Origin: Agapanthus africanus
Taxonomy: Eukaryota; Streptophyta; Magnoliopsida; Asparagales; Amaryllidaceae
Reading direction: 5' to 3'
DNA length: 64,000 nt
Assembly (NCBI GenBank): GCA_030015575.1
Contig: JASDDO010000006.1
Span: forward strand, 102,850,045 to 102,914,044
Shown here: positions 37,701 to 50,790 of the stretch, one piece after another
Layout: each line of letters starts with the position of its first letter
Numbering within the stretch: the first letter of the stretch is position 1
Translations under genes and position numbers: made by a program
The notes under the pieces: generated by a model
The model's database searches: none
Seen by the model: the letters and a program-made list of their open reading frames with translations, nothing else
Told to the model about the DNA's origin: nothing

Positions 37701-38434
37701 AGTCCAGGTACATAGACACCATAGTGAAAAGATTCAGTATGGATGATTCTAAGTGCGGTAACCTACCGGCTTGTCACGGAATCACCCTCTCCAAAGAGAT
37801 GTCTCCTAAGACTGATTTGGAAAGGGATCGCATGTTGATTATACCCTACGCTTCTGCGGTAGGCTCTATAATGTATGCGATGTTATGTACCAGACCAGAT
37901 GTAGCATACGCATTGAGCGTTGTAAGCCGGTATCAAGCAAACCTAGGGGAGAAGCACTGGATAGCAGTAAAGAACATTCTCAAGTACCTGAGAAGAACTA
38001 AGGAGATGTTCTTGATATATGGCGGAAAAGACCTCCAGTTGGAGGCCTTTGCCGACTCCGGCTTCCAGAGTGACAAAGATGACTCCAAATCCATGTCGGG
38101 TTATGTCTTTACCCTCAATGGAGGGGCGGTCTGTTGGAAGAGTTCCAAACAGGAGACCGTTGCAGACTCAACGATGGAAGCGGAGTACATAGCTGCTTGC
38201 GATGCCGCAAAAGAAGTAGTCTGGATGAAGAAGTTCCTCACAGAACTTCAGGTGGTTCCTTCCAGTGTTGGTCCAATACCTCTGTATTGTGACAACAACG
38301 GCGCTATTGCTTTAGTGAAGGAACCCAGGTCCCATCAGAACTCCATACACATCTTAAGGCGGTATCACCTGATCAGGGAGATCATAGATCGCCGGGAGAT
38401 CGAGATGAAGAGAGTAAAGATGGAGGATAACATT
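34771..38434 (+). pseudogene. C gag-pol (fossil): gag, protease, integrase, RT, most of RNase H
   Basis: The order is that of Ty1/copia. A gag-like region with LDNKLTESDLYDWQRSV near its start occupies ~34771-35310, with a zinc-knuckle trace to ~35390. Protease (SWVLDTGSGTHICN) is near 35475. GAG-pre-integrase (LWHCRLGHINERRL) is near 35885. The integrase core with FITFTDDFSRYG and LRSDRGGEY follows (~36070-36450). The connection region, RT (KWIFKKKIG, MDVKTAFLNG) and RNase H (DSGFQSDKDDSKSMSGYVF, STMEAEYIAACDAA) follow to G's insertion site. About half a dozen breaks are present. Its tail lies beyond G. Confidence 0.9.
38430..38434. repeat. Left target-site duplication of element G (ACATT)
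   Basis: ACATT recurs perfectly at 50786-50790. Confidence 0.93.
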
Positions 38435-41400
38435 TGTAACACCTGAGGTTAGGGTTAGTAGTAATTTAGTGTTAGTGTGGGGTTTTCAGTAAAAAGTTTA
38501 CCAAAACGGGATTGTAGTAAATTATCTGGGTTACGGTTATTTTTGTGGAATTTTATCGCAACCACACACACTTGTGCACGATACCTAGGGTTTAGACTAT
38601 GATTGCCACACTTTTGGGCTTGTAGGTTAGCTATGTTTAATTTGACCATGGTGGGTTAGGTCCTTAGTTAAGTTAATAGTGTTTTTTAGAGCTAATTAGC
38701 TTAGTTAGAGGTGGTTGGCTTTGACCATGGGGTTTTGGGGGGTTTAAGGTTGACCTAAGAGAGAGAGAGAGATGGGGTGTGATGGGTCATGATGAATTAA
38801 GGTTAAGTCTCCTCACTCTTTTCACAACTTTTTCACCTCTCTCTCACTCATTCACTCACACTACACATCAGCCCAAATTGCATCAGATCAGACCCATTTT
38901 TCATCTTTTCAACCCCAAATCAGCACCACATCAGCCCCAGCCTAGCTCTGTTTTCAGCCCCTGCAACAGCAGTTTCCAGCCTTCCCAGCCCCTATTTGTT
39001 CATCTACAACTGCTACTTCAGCTCCCTAAACCTCAATACTACAAACACACAACACTACCACCTCACTCACACTCAATTTCACCCTTAAAATATCAGAATA
39101 CAACACAAACTAATAACATCAGCTTCAGCTTCACCAGCATCAGCAGTTGTAGCACCAGCCTTCAACCTCATACCACACCACACACCACCTCATACCAAAC
39201 CATACCATACACCATACCACACCACACACAACCCCATACCACACCAGCATCACCACCTTCAGCAACAGCAACAGTAACAACAGCAGCATCACATCAGCAC
39301 CTGTCTGGTGAAGTTCAGAGCATTTCAACCACGTTTTGATGCACCTACCCTCTTCTTCTTCTCTTTCTCCTTGGTTGCAAGGTTCGTAGAGGGTATAACT
39401 CCTAAACTTTTCCCGTATTGTGTAGATTATGTGCTTGAGTAGCTAGTTTTAGTGATAAATGTGATTTTACTGCTAGAATAGTGTAGTAATGCTAGATTTA
39501 GCCATTTTAGAGTGCTTATAGCTTTATGAAACTTTTGTGGGGTTAACTAATCTGTTCAAGCCTAGTTGAGACTCTAAAATTAGAGGGTTGGCCTTAATTT
39601 GCTAAAATTTCGATAATCTAGCTTAATTAGTGTCCATATCATGCTTAATTGTGATTTTGGGTAATTTAAGAGGTTTTTGGGCAAAGTGATAGTTGTGTTG
39701 ATTAGAATAACCCTCTTAGGCGCTAGTAAGGCCAGTCAACCAGAGGATTTCCCCAAATTTCACCAAGACACCCGATTTACCCGACTTGGCGTAATTTAGC
39801 AGTTTTATTGACTTTTTGGCCTATGTTGAATCTGCTGTTGACCCGAGACCTTCATAATAAAATTGAGAAGACTGTAGCATGGTGAGATGAGTAGGAATAC
39901 ACACACAAAGCACGGGGACCCAACTCCCCCACGAGGCCGCCGTTTTTCTCATTCTGGCAGCAAATTGCGGCCAGAATAGGGGGGTGTTGGGATTTTGGGT
40001 GTGGGGCTCTGCTGGGTAGCTAGGGTTGTTGGTATCTGTAACTTTTCAAGTTTGGCCCTGAGGCAAAATATGGAACTAGTTGTGTGTTTCCGATGTTTTA
40101 GGTCTTGTGCGACACGCACGTGATACGCGTGGTTCTGTGGCGCGCTGCGCGACACAGCGTGTCAGCTTAGGTTCTGGTGGGTTTGTGCGCGCCGCGTCGT
40201 GTCGTGTGCACACGCGTTTAGTTTCACGCACACGTTTCCTTTTATCGATATATCGCGTTTTGCAGGATTTTTCCTTATTTGGTGACTCTTGTGAATTCTA
40301 GGTTCGCCGGCGGGAACTTCGAGCGCAGCAGAGAAAGGCAAGCAGATGGTCGGACACACTTAGCTCCGGATCACGGGTGAGTAGATTTAACATCTACGGG
40401 GGACGATCGTTTGGATGGCGCGAGTCGCCCGTAGATTTAACAAACTTATATTTGGTAAACTTGATAGTACTTATGGCATTAGAGTGATAACAATAAAACT
40501 GGCATAATATTACCGCAGTCATATCCATATATCATACCTTTATATGCAAATTTATGATAGGACACAAGCACCATTACCAGGTTTATATGCAGCACGAGCA
40601 CTATTCATGTGGACACACACACACCTTGGTAATTGCCATGTCACAATACTAGATAACTATAATCTGAAACTTGTTAATTGCCTAGGAATGTGATATTGAA
40701 ATACAGGTTTAAAATGAAACAATAAGAATTACAATACTCGTGCATATATGTTATCATATCATCTGCTCAGGCCTAGTGTAAATCATGCATTGCAAATTGA
40801 TACCATAAGCATTCATAATCATCGACATATGCATTTGATGAATTCATGAGATTTATGATATTTCTGGATTTTGGGGAAAAGCCGCAAGATTTCAAAACTG
40901 ATAACTGTTTAAAAGATAAAAAGTTGCGGTTTTCTCATGATGTAAAGTGCCGTCCACCATGAGTTTGCTGTGTTTTCGAGATCCGTTTCGAGGAGTGGAG
41001 GAACCGTCACGGATACATGGTGGACCCGGTACGGTACCCTGGGGCAAGAAGATCGCAGGAGATGGCGTTGAGCCTGGCTGGGGATGGACTACCTGCCGGT
41101 GACTTCATTTGGAGCGGCGGATATCCAGAGGATACCGACCGTGGTCGCTGGATTGGGATATTGATATTGATATGGATCAGCCGGATGGCTGAGACCAGAG
41201 ATACTGGACATGGATATATGGGTTTTAGACGGTTTTGAGGTGTCGTTGCTGGACATGGGTTTTTACTGATTTCGTGATATTGTGCTGATGTTTAAAAAGG
41301 GGAAAGTTTCAAAACAAAGGAAAGAATAATTCTCATACATACTTGATAGTACCATCATGTGACATACATACCGTATTACATCCATGTGACATATTTATGT

Positions 41401-42122
41401 ACTTGCTTGCATACTATTGATGCATACATGCCTGTTAGGACATGTAGCCATACCTGCTTAGGGATGCCAGGACACTTGTGTGCATGCATACGATAGCCTT
41501 AGTAGATGTTATTTATTACTCACGAGTTGGCAACTCACCCCCGTTGTGCCACAGCTTTCTTGCAGGTCCACTCCGTCAGCACGGTTGCGGCGGATACTTT
41601 TGATTCTTTTGCATTTTTTGCCTGGACCCGAGGCTTTTGCTCTTAGGTGGGTTATTATCAGTTTGCACCACCTTATATATATTTGTTGTATCTAGAACTT
41701 TCCATCTACTGCTACTATCATTTCAGTTGTACCTGTTTTATTTGATTATTGTATATTGATCTAGATGTGAGATTGTGAGACTTGGGGGAGTTATTTTATG
41801 ATATATATCTGGGTCGAGCTCACTGGAGTCGACATGCTATATTCTGGTGCACCGTTATTCAGTTATACTCTGTTGTACCTTCAGGGCTGATTTTACCTGT
41901 GAGATTCTGCTGGAATTTTGGAAAAAGGGAAAGTTATTTTAAAAGGGCAATTTGATTTGGTAATAAAGTAAATGCTTAAATAATTTGGTTTTCCTTCACT
42001 CTAAAAAAAAAAATTTAAATTGGGTTTTGTATTCTGGGCTTCGGCTTGCTTATTTTACGGACGCCTTAAGACGTTTCGTAATCTAAGTGTCGGTCGCGTT
42101 CCGTAACTTGCGGGTCGTGACA
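38435..42122 (+). repeat. G 5' LTR
   Basis: This 3,688-bp LTR is matched by 47096-50785. It contains a 27-bp inverted repeat (39951-39977), a low-complexity stretch rich in CATACCACAC (39160-39250), a GC- and CpG-rich stretch (40090-40215), and two blocks shared with F's LTR (40370-40400, 41517-41570). Open frames inside it are not kept in the other copy. Confidence 0.93.
39951..39977. repeat. 27-bp inverted repeat in G 5' LTR
   Basis: Arms of 13 bp around a single A pair at 12 of 13 positions. The partner in the 3' LTR (48612-48638) is perfect. Confidence 0.75.
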
Positions 42123-42126
42123 AAGT

Positions 42127-42138
42127 TGGTATCAAAGC
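42127..42138 (+). other. G primer binding site
   Basis: TGGTATCAAAGC lies four bases after the 5' LTR. It is an initiator-methionine tRNA type site with one difference from the usual GAGC form. Confidence 0.85.
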
Positions 42139-42357
42139 GATAGGTTTCACCTTTCTGAGTGCAGGATGACCCTTAGTGGATGGAGTAAGTGACTTAAGCA
42201 GAGTAGCGTGGCGTACGTATGTCCGCGGCATACTTGCGATGCAATACTCCGCCTAGATGACTTTAGGACATACTTGCTTGAGATTCCTTCTTCGATTCCA
42301 TATATCCTGTGATTCTCTTGCGAGGTTCTCATTGTCCTGTTTCCTGTATCAGTCACT

Positions 42358-43400
42358 ATGCCACAGAGGGCTACCAGAGCACAGAGGGCTGCTGCCCGAG
42401 ACGAGATTCGAGCTGGCTCATCCGAGACTAGGACTGAGCAGGGTGGCATGCCTACGCCACAGGGACAGACCGATCCACCTTCCCCAGGCCGTATGGATAG
42501 ACTTGAGACTGGCATGGAGGAGTTGCGTCAGATGATGGGGAGTATGCAGGAGCTACGTCAGATGGTAGGATCCCTAGTCGCAGCCTGTCGTGCACCGAGG
42601 CCGGAGGACGTACCTACTACATCCCAGACTACCTTGGTACCTGCTCTTACTACTACCACCGTGACCATCCCGGTTTCACTACAGGAGTTCATGAGGCTGA
42701 GACCTCCAGTTTTCACGGGTATCGATGCAGTGGAGGACCCGCAGACCTTCCTTGACAGTTTGGCCAGGATCTGCCGATCGCTGAGATGTTCTGATGATCG
42801 CTGGGTAGAGCTTGCGAGTTTCCGACTTGAGGGTCTCGCACAGATATGGTGGGAGTCGGTTCTGAGAGGTCGAGCTACAGGTCTATCGCCCATGACCTGG
42901 ACCGAGTTCACAGCAGTTTTCCTTGCTCGTTTCCTTCCGGAGAGCATTCGCGACGCCAGAGCTCGTAGTTTCGAGGCCTTGGTCAAGACACCTGGGATGA
43001 CGGTGTCTGAGTATGACGTTCAGTTTACGCAGTTGTCACGATATTCCCCGTACCTGGTAGATACCGAAGCGAAAAGGGTGAAGAGGTTCATACAGGGACT
43101 GGATGCCCAGCTATATCTTGCCTTTGGCGCTCAGCATTTCGCTACCTATTCGGAAGCTATGGATACAGCATTGCGGATGGAGACACGTATTTCAGCGACG
43201 TCGGCCGTTCCTGGGCCGAAGAGGATTCGTACCAGCACACCGGATCACAGACAGCATGCCAGATTCATTCCGAGAGATAGGGCCAGCAGGGGGTTCGGAC
43301 GAGGTCAGTTCGACGGATCGTAAACACAGAGTCAGCAGTCGTCGCCAGGGTGCTTTAGGTGCGGGAGTCTGCACCATCGTATTAGAGATTGTCCAGTGAG
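42358..43400 (+). pseudogene. G gag region (fossil)
   Basis: The gypsy gag capsid region has the family core: IWWESVLRGRA near 42850, FLARFLPESIRDARARSFE near 42925 and a helix-rich stretch to about 43160. It is followed by a basic, glycine-rich linker and a CCHC-type zinc-knuckle region around 43345-43400. Capsid and nucleocapsid would assemble the cytoplasmic particle. The start at 42358 is the first ATG of the long frame, about 220 bp after the primer site. It belongs to a nearly whole but broken element. Confidence 0.85.
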
Positions 43401-46400
43401 GCGACAGGGTGCGGCGACAGTTCCGCATGTGACTCTACCTCCATCACTGCCCCCTCCTCAGAGAGCTCTACTACCTGCCACAGGCGATGCTCCACGCCAG
43501 TTAGGCGCACCCAGAGGCCGTGGGCGCGGCGCACCGATCCAGAGAGGACGAGGAGGACGAGGCCGAGGTCAGCCTGCTATTGGAGGAGGTCAGGCCCGAG
43601 TTTTTGCATTGACACCCCAGGATGCGCAGGCATCCAATGCCGTCGTTACAGGTACTCTGTCAGTATGTTCTATTGATGCACACGTGTTGTTCGATCCCGA
43701 ATCCACGCACTCTTACGTTTCCACCCACTTCGTGCCGAGTTTGGGTAGAGAGTCCGGTCTGCTCGACCAGCCGCTGGTTGTGACCACTCCGGTAGGAGAG
43801 TCTTTTGTTGCTAGGCACGTGTTCCGATCCTGTACCGTTCGTATTGGCGAGCGAGAGCTGCCGGTCGACCTGATCCTTCTGGAGATGTTGGACTTCGACA
43901 TTCTTTTGGGCATGGATTGGTTAGCCACGTGCTACGCGACTGTGGACTGCCGCGAGAAGACAGTTAGGTTTTGTTTTCCCGGCGAGTCGGCTTTTGTCGT
44001 GCAGGGGGACCGTGGTGTCGCCCCTCACATTTTGATTTCTTCCTTTCGCGCTAGTCAGCTGATGAGGAAGGGATGTCGGGGATTTCTAGCCTGTATATGT
44101 GATACTAGAGCTACGGATGTTCCATTGGACCAGGTTCCGATTGCATGCGAGTTCCCCGATGTTTTCCTTGACGAGCTGCCAGGATTGACACCTGAGCGCG
44201 ATGTCGAGTTCTGTATTGATTTGATTCCTGGCTCGTGGCCTATTTCTATACCGCCTTATCGGATGGCCCCGGCAGAACTTAGAGAGTTGATGGTTCAGCT
44301 GCAAGATCTGTTGGATAAGGGACTTATTCGACCCAGTGTTTCTCTGTGGGGTGCGCCGGTCCTGTTTGTCAAGAAAAAGGATGGAAGCTTGCGCTTATGT
44401 ATCGACTACCGCCAGCTGAACAAGGTGACCGTTCGCAACAGATATCCATTGCCGCGCATTGATTATTTGTTCGACCAGCTCCAGGGTGCGGGTTATTTTT
44501 CGAGGATCGACTTACGATCAGGATACCACCAGCTGCGAGTCCGACAGGAGGATATACCGAAGACAGCCTTCCGTACACGCTATAGCCACTATGAGTTTCT
44601 GGTGATGTCGTTCGGACTCACCAACGCCCCCGCAGCATTTATGGATTTGATGAACCGTACCTTCAGGCCGTATCTTGACTTGTTCATCATCGTGTTCATC
44701 GACGATATTTTGGTATACTCCCGGAGCCGAGAGGAGCACGAGCAGCACCTGCGTATTACGTTACAGACTCTGCGGGAGCACCAGCTGTTTGCAAAGTTCT
44801 CCAAGTGTGCATTCTGGCTGGACAGCGTTGGGTTCTTGGGTCACGTGATTACGAGGGACGGCATTTGTGTGGACCCGAAGAAGATTGAGGCTGTTCAGCA
44901 GTGGCCCCGACCTACATCGGTTACCGAGATCCGTAGTTTTCTAGGCCTGGCGGGCTACTACAGGCGTTTTGTTCAGGACTTCTCCCGTATAGCTGCACCT
45001 TTGACCGGTTTGACCCGGAAGGGAGTTCCTTTCGTTTGGACGGAGGAGTGTGAGCGCAGTTTTCAGCAGCTGCGGACATGTTTGACTACGGCGCCGGTAT
45101 TATCTTTACCTTCGGGATCAGGCGGATTTGTGGTCTACTGTGATGCTTCGCGAGTGGGATTGGGATGCGTATTGATGCAGCAAGGCCGGGTGATCGCTTA
45201 TGCTTCTCGGCAGTTGAAGAAGCACGAACAGAACTACCCCACTCATGATTTGGAGATGGCTGCAGTGGTCTTTGCACTGAAGATATGGCGACATTACCTA
45301 TATGGCGAGTCGTGCCAAATATTCACAGACCACAAGAGCTTAAAATACATATTTCAGCAGCGAGACGTGAACCTCAGACAGCGTTGTTGGATGGAGTTGG
45401 TGAAGGACTATGACTGTGAGATCTTATACCATCCGGGCAAGGCGAATGTTGTGGCGGATGCTTTGAGCAGGAGGCCCGGGGTTAGTCTATCCTATTTGCG
45501 CGCAGTGCAGAGGCAGACGTCAGCAGATTGGCAGGTTCTATGCGACAGCCCAGTCGAGTTTGAGTTCACACCGACAGGAGGACAGCTCGCGCATGTTCGT
45601 GCGAGCCCACAGTTGCTTGACCGTATATATGAGGCACAGCGCGGAGATGACCGTTGCTCAGAGATCATGGCACAGCTGGGACATGGCATATTTTCCGAGT
45701 TCATGATGGATGATCAGGGGATTTTACGATTTGGATCCAGACTGTGTGTGCCAGATGCTGATGGTTTGCGGCGCGACATTCTTGAGGAGGCACACCGATC
45801 AGTGTATAGTGTTTACCCCGGTTCCACCAAGATGTACCATGATATGAGAGAGACCTACTGGTGGGACGGAATGAAGAGGGACATGGCGGAGTTCGTCTCG
45901 AGATGCCTGACTTGTCAGCAAGTCAAGGCCAAGCGCCAGAAGCCCGTAGGAGAGCTACAGCCGTTACCCATTCCAGAATGGAAATGGCAGCAGATTTCGA
46001 TGGATTTCGTTGTGGGTCTACCCAGGACCAGTCGAGGGTATGACACCATCTAGGTGATCGTGGATAGATTGACGAAAGCGGCTCACTTCCTGCCAGTGAA
46101 GACCACTTTCTGCTTCGCTCGGTATGCTCAGCTCTACATTGACGAGATCGTGCGACTACATGGCGTACCGACTTGTATCGTGTCAGATCGAGGCACTCAG
46201 TTTACCAGCCGACTATGGCAGAGAATCCAGGAGGCTTTGGGCACTCGTTTGAGCTTCAGCACGGCATTTCATCCGCAGACCGACGGACAGTCAGAGCAGA
46301 CCATTCAGACTCTTGAGGACATGCTCAGAGCGTGCATGTTAGACTTCAGCGGTAGCTGGGACCGTCATTTACCTCTAGTGGAGTTCTCCAACAACAACAG

Positions 46401-47061
46401 CTTCCAGGATACTATCCAGATGGCACCTTTCGAGGCGTTGTATGGGAGGAGATGTAGATCGCCCATTTGTTGGACCGAGTTGAGCGAGAGCAGTATCTTC
46501 GGACCGCAGGTCGTACAGGAGACGACTGAAAAAGTACAGTTGATTCGAGACCGGATGAGAGCAGCTCAGAGCAGAAAAAAATCCTATGCAGACAGGCGCC
46601 GTCGCAGATTAGAGTTCGCAGTTGGCGACCATGTTTTTCTGAAGGTCTCTCCAATAAAGGGCGTGATGCGTTCTGGGCGAAAGGGGAAGCTTAGCCCTAG
46701 ATTCGTAGGTCCCTTCGAGATCCTCGAGCGTGTCGGCACTGTTGCTTATCGCTTGGCTCTTCCACCCAGTTTCTCAGATGTTCATCCCATCTTCCACGTA
46801 TCGATGCTACGCCGTTATCTTCATGACCCTTCCCACACGATTCAGCATCAGACAGTTCAGCTTGAGCCGGACCTTTCGTTCACCGTGCAGCCAGTTGAGA
46901 TTTTGGATCGACAAGTGAAGAAACTTCGATCAAAGGTCCTGCCGTCCGTGAAGGTTCTGTGGCGCAGCCCGAGCAGTAAGGAGGTCACTTGGGAGGCCGA
47001 AGGAGAGATGCGGAAGAAATTCCCACATCTTTTCAAAGGTACACTTGGTCGCATATTTTAA
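43401..47061 (+). pseudogene. G pol region (fossil): PR, RT, RNase H, integrase, chromodomain
   Basis: The gypsy order is clear: protease region (~43650-43930); RT with [34 protein letters not shown] and [10 protein letters not shown] (~44230-44900); RNase H with [15 protein letters not shown] and [18 protein letters not shown] (~45120-45470); integrase zinc region with C-x2-C (LTCQQVK, ~45780-45930) and DDE core with VDRLTKAAHFLPVK and SDRGTQFTS (~46000-46480). The C-terminal module ILDRQVKKLRSK...VLWRS...EVTWEAE (~46880-47060) has the chromodomain pattern of the Tekay/Del group. The region is long and readable. Breaks are few (about two). Confidence 0.9.
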
Positions 47062-47080
47062 AATTCGGGGACGAATTTTC

Positions 47081-47095
47081 TTAAGGGGGGAAGAC
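47081..47095 (+). other. G polypurine tract
   Basis: TTAAGGGGGGAAGAC precedes the 3' LTR. The upstream ATTCGGGGACGAATTTTC stretch is typical of plant gypsy elements. Confidence 0.88.
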
Positions 47096-50000
47096 TGTAA
47101 CACCTGAGGTTAAGGTTAGTAGTAATTAAGTGTTAGTGTGGGGTTTTCAGTAAAAAGTTTACCAAAACGGGATTGTAGTAAATTATCTGGGTTACGGTTA
47201 TTTTTGTGGAATTTTATCGCAACCACACACACTTGTGCACGATACCTAGGGTTTAGATTATGGTTGCCACACTTTTGGGCTTGTAGGTTAGCTATGTTTA
47301 ATTTGACCATGGTGGGTTAGGTCCTTAGTTAAGTTAATAGTGTTGTTTAGAGCTAATTAGCTTAGTTAGAGGTGGTTGGCTTTGACCATGGGGTTTTGTG
47401 GGGTTTAAGGTTGACTTGAGAGAGAGAGAGATGGGGTGTGATGGGTCATGATGAATTAAGGTTAAGTCTCCTCACTCTTTTCACAACTTTTTCACCTCTC
47501 TCTCACTCATTCACTCACACTACACATCAGCCCAAATTGCATCAGATCAGCCCCATTTTTCAACTTTTCAACCCCAAATCAGCACCACACATCAGCCCCA
47601 GCCTAGCTCTGTTTTCAGCCCCTGCAACAGCAGTTTCCAGCCTTCCCAGGCCCTATTTGTTCATCTACAGCTGCTACTTCAGCTCCCTAAACCTCAATAC
47701 TACAAACACACAACACTACCACCTCACTCACACTCAATTTCACCCTTAAAATATCAGAATACAACACAAACTATTAACATCAGCTTCAGCTTCACCAGCA
47801 TCAGCAGTTGCAGCACCAGCCCTCAACCTCATACCACACCACACACCACCTCATACCAAACCATACCATACACCATACCACGCCACACACAACCCCATAC
47901 CACACCAGCATCACCACCTTCAGCAACAGCAAAAGTAACAACAGCAGCAGCACATCAGCACCAGTCTGGTGAAGTTCAGAGCATTTTAACCACGTTTTGA
48001 TGCACCTACCCTCTTCTTCTTCTCTTTCTCCTTGGTTGCAAGGTTCTTAGAGGTTATAACTCCTAAACTTTTCCCGTATTGTGTAGATTATGTGCTTGAG
48101 TAGCTAGTTTTAGTGATAAATGTGATTTTATTGCTAGAATAGTGTAGTAATGCTAGATTTAGCCATTTTAGAGTGCTTATAGCTTTATGAACCCTTTGTG
48201 TGGTTAACTAATCTGTTCAAGCCTAGTTGAGACTCTAAAATTAGAGGGTTAGCCTTAATTTGCTAAAATTTCGATAATCTAGCTTAATTAGTGTCCATAT
48301 CATGCTTAATTGTGATTTTGGGTAATTTAAGAGGTTTTTGGGCAAAGTGATAGTTGTGTTGATTAGAATAACCCTCTTAGGTGCTAGTAAGGCCAGTCAA
48401 CCAGAGGATTTCCCCAAATTTCACCAAGACACCCGATTTACCCGACTTGGCGTAATTTAGCAGTTTTATTGACTTTTTGGCCTCTGTTGAATCTGCTGTT
48501 GACCCGAGACCTTCATAATAAAATTGAGAAGACTGTAGCATGGTGAGATGAGTAGGAATACACACATAGAGCACGGGGACCCAACTCCCCCACGAGGCCG
48601 CCGTTTTTCTCATTCTGGCCGCAAATTGCGGCCAGAATAGGGGGTGGGGTGTTGGGATTTTGGGTGTGGGGCTCTGCTGGGTAGCTAGGGTTGTTGGTAT
48701 CTGTAACTTTTCAAGTTTGGCCCTGAGGCAAAATCTGGAACTTGTTGTGTGTTTCCGATGTTTTAGGTCTTGTGCGACACGCGCGTGATACGCGTGGTTC
48801 TGTGGCGCTCTGCGCGACACTGCGTGTCAGCTTAGGTTCTGGTGGGTTTGTGCGCGTCGCGTCGTGTCGTGTGCACACGCGTTTAGTTTCACGCACGCGT
48901 TTCCTTTTATCAATATATCGCGTTTTGCAGGATTTTTCCTTATTTGGTGACTCTTGTGAATTCTAGGTTCACCGGCGGGAACTTCGAGCGCAGCAGAGAA
49001 AGGCAAACAGGTGGTCGGACACACTTAGCTCCGGATCACGGGTGAGTAGATTTAACATCTACGGGGGACGATCATTTGGATGGCGCGAGTCGCCCGTAGA
49101 TTTAACAAACTTATATTTGGTAAACTTGATAGTACTTATGGCATTAGAGTGATAACAATAAAACTGGCATAATATTACCGCAGTCATATCCACATATCAT
49201 ACCCTTATATGCAAATTTATGATAGGACACATGCACCATTACCAGGTTTATATGCAGCATGAGCACTATTCATGTGGACACACACACACCCTGGTAATTG
49301 CCATGTCACAACACTAGATAACTATAATCTGAAACTTGTTAATTGCCTAGGAATGTGATATTGAAATACAGGTTTAAAATGAAACCATAAGAATTACAAT
49401 ACTCGTGCATATATGTTATCATATCATCTGCTCATGCCTAGTGTAAATCATGCATTGCAAATTTATACCATAAGCATTCATAATCATCGACATATGCATT
49501 TGATGAATTCATGAGATTTATGATATTTCTGGATTTTGGGGAAAAGACGCAAGATTTCAAAACTGATAACTGTTTAAAAGATAAAAAGTTGCGGTTTTCT
49601 CGTGATGTAAAGTGTCGTCCACCATGAGTTTGCTGTATTTTCGAGATCCGTGTCTAGGAGTGGAGGAACCGTCACGGATACATGGTGGGCCCGGTATGGT
49701 ACCCCGGGGCAAGAAGATCGCAGGAGATGGCGTTGAGCCTGGCTGGGGACGGACTACCTGCCGGTGACTTCATTTGGCGCGGCAGATATCCAGAGGATAC
49801 CGACCGTGGTCGCTGGATTGGGATATTGATATTGATATGGATCAGCCGGATGGTTGAGACCAGAGATACTGGACATGGATATATGGGTTTTAGACGGTTT
49901 TGAGGTGTCGTTGCTGGACATGGGTTTTTACTGATTTCGTGATATTGTGCTGATGTTTAAAAAGGGGAAAGTTTCAAAACAAAGGAAAGAATAATTCTCA

Positions 50001-50785
50001 TACATACTTGATAGTACCATCATGTGACATACATACCGTATTACATCCATGTGACATATTTATGTACTTGCTTGCATACTATTGATGCATACAAGCCTGT
50101 TAGGACATGTAGCCATACCTTCTTAGGGATGCCAGGACACTTGTGTGCATGGATACGATAGCCTTAGTAGATGTTATTTATTACTCACGAGTTGGCAACT
50201 CACCCCCGTTGTGCCACAGCTTTCCTGCAGGTCCACTCCGTCAGCACGGTAGAGGCGGATACTTTTGCTTCTTTTGCACTTTTTGCCTGGACCCGAGTCT
50301 TTTGCTCTTAGGTGGGTTATTATCAGTTTGCAACACCTTATATATATTTGTTGTATCTAGAACTTTCCATCTACTGCTAATATCATTTCAGTTGTACCTG
50401 TTTTATTGGATTACTGTATATTGATCTAGATGTGAGATTGTGAGACTTGGGGGAGTTATTTTATGATATATATCTGGGTCGAGCTCACTGGAGTCGACAT
50501 GCTATATTCTGGTGCACCGTTATTCAGTTATACTCTGTTGTACCTTCAGGGCTGATTTTACCTGTGAGATTCTGCTGGAATTTTGGAAAAAGGGAAAGTT
50601 ATTTTAAAAGGGCAATTTGATTTGGTAATAAAGTAAATGCTTAAATAATTTGGTTTTCCTTCACTCTAAAAAAAAATCTAAATTTGGTTTTGTATTCTGG
50701 GCTTCGGCTTCCTTATTTTACGGACGCCTTAAGACGTTTCGTAATCTAAGTGCCGGTCGCGTTCCGTAACTTGCGGGTCGTGACA
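47096..50785 (+). repeat. G 3' LTR
   Basis: This 3,690-bp partner of 38435-42122 starts at TGTAACACC and ends at GTGACA. It is followed by ACATT. Confidence 0.93.
48612..48638. repeat. Perfect 27-bp inverted repeat in G 3' LTR
   Basis: ATTCTGGCCGCAA is followed by one A and its exact reverse complement TTGCGGCCAGAAT. Confidence 0.88.
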
Positions 50786-50790
50786 ACATT
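50786..50790. repeat. Right target-site duplication of element G (ACATT)
   Basis: This is the perfect partner of 38430-38434. C's reading sense resumes here. Confidence 0.93.

Larger units (their letters stand above)
38435..50785 (+). mobile_element. Element G: Ty3/gypsy chromovirus (Tekay/Del-like)
   Basis: G is a 12,351-bp insertion in C's RNase H region. It has LTRs of about 3.69 kb (TGTAACACC...GTGACA), a primer site, gag-pol in gypsy order (gag, PR, RT, RNase H, integrase, chromodomain) and a polypurine tract. The integrase-last order separates it from all the copia elements here. It looks nearly whole, with about two or three breaks in the coding region. LTR divergence by eye is about 1.5-2%. 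The C-terminal chromodomain-like region points to the Tekay/Del group of chromoviruses, which tend to insert in heterochromatin. Confidence 0.93.

Noticed and set aside
38779-39339. 186-codon proline/threonine/histidine-rich open frame in G's 5' LTR
   Set aside because: The frame is not kept in the 3' LTR copy (47438 onward). It reflects low-complexity CATACCACAC-type sequence rather than a gene.
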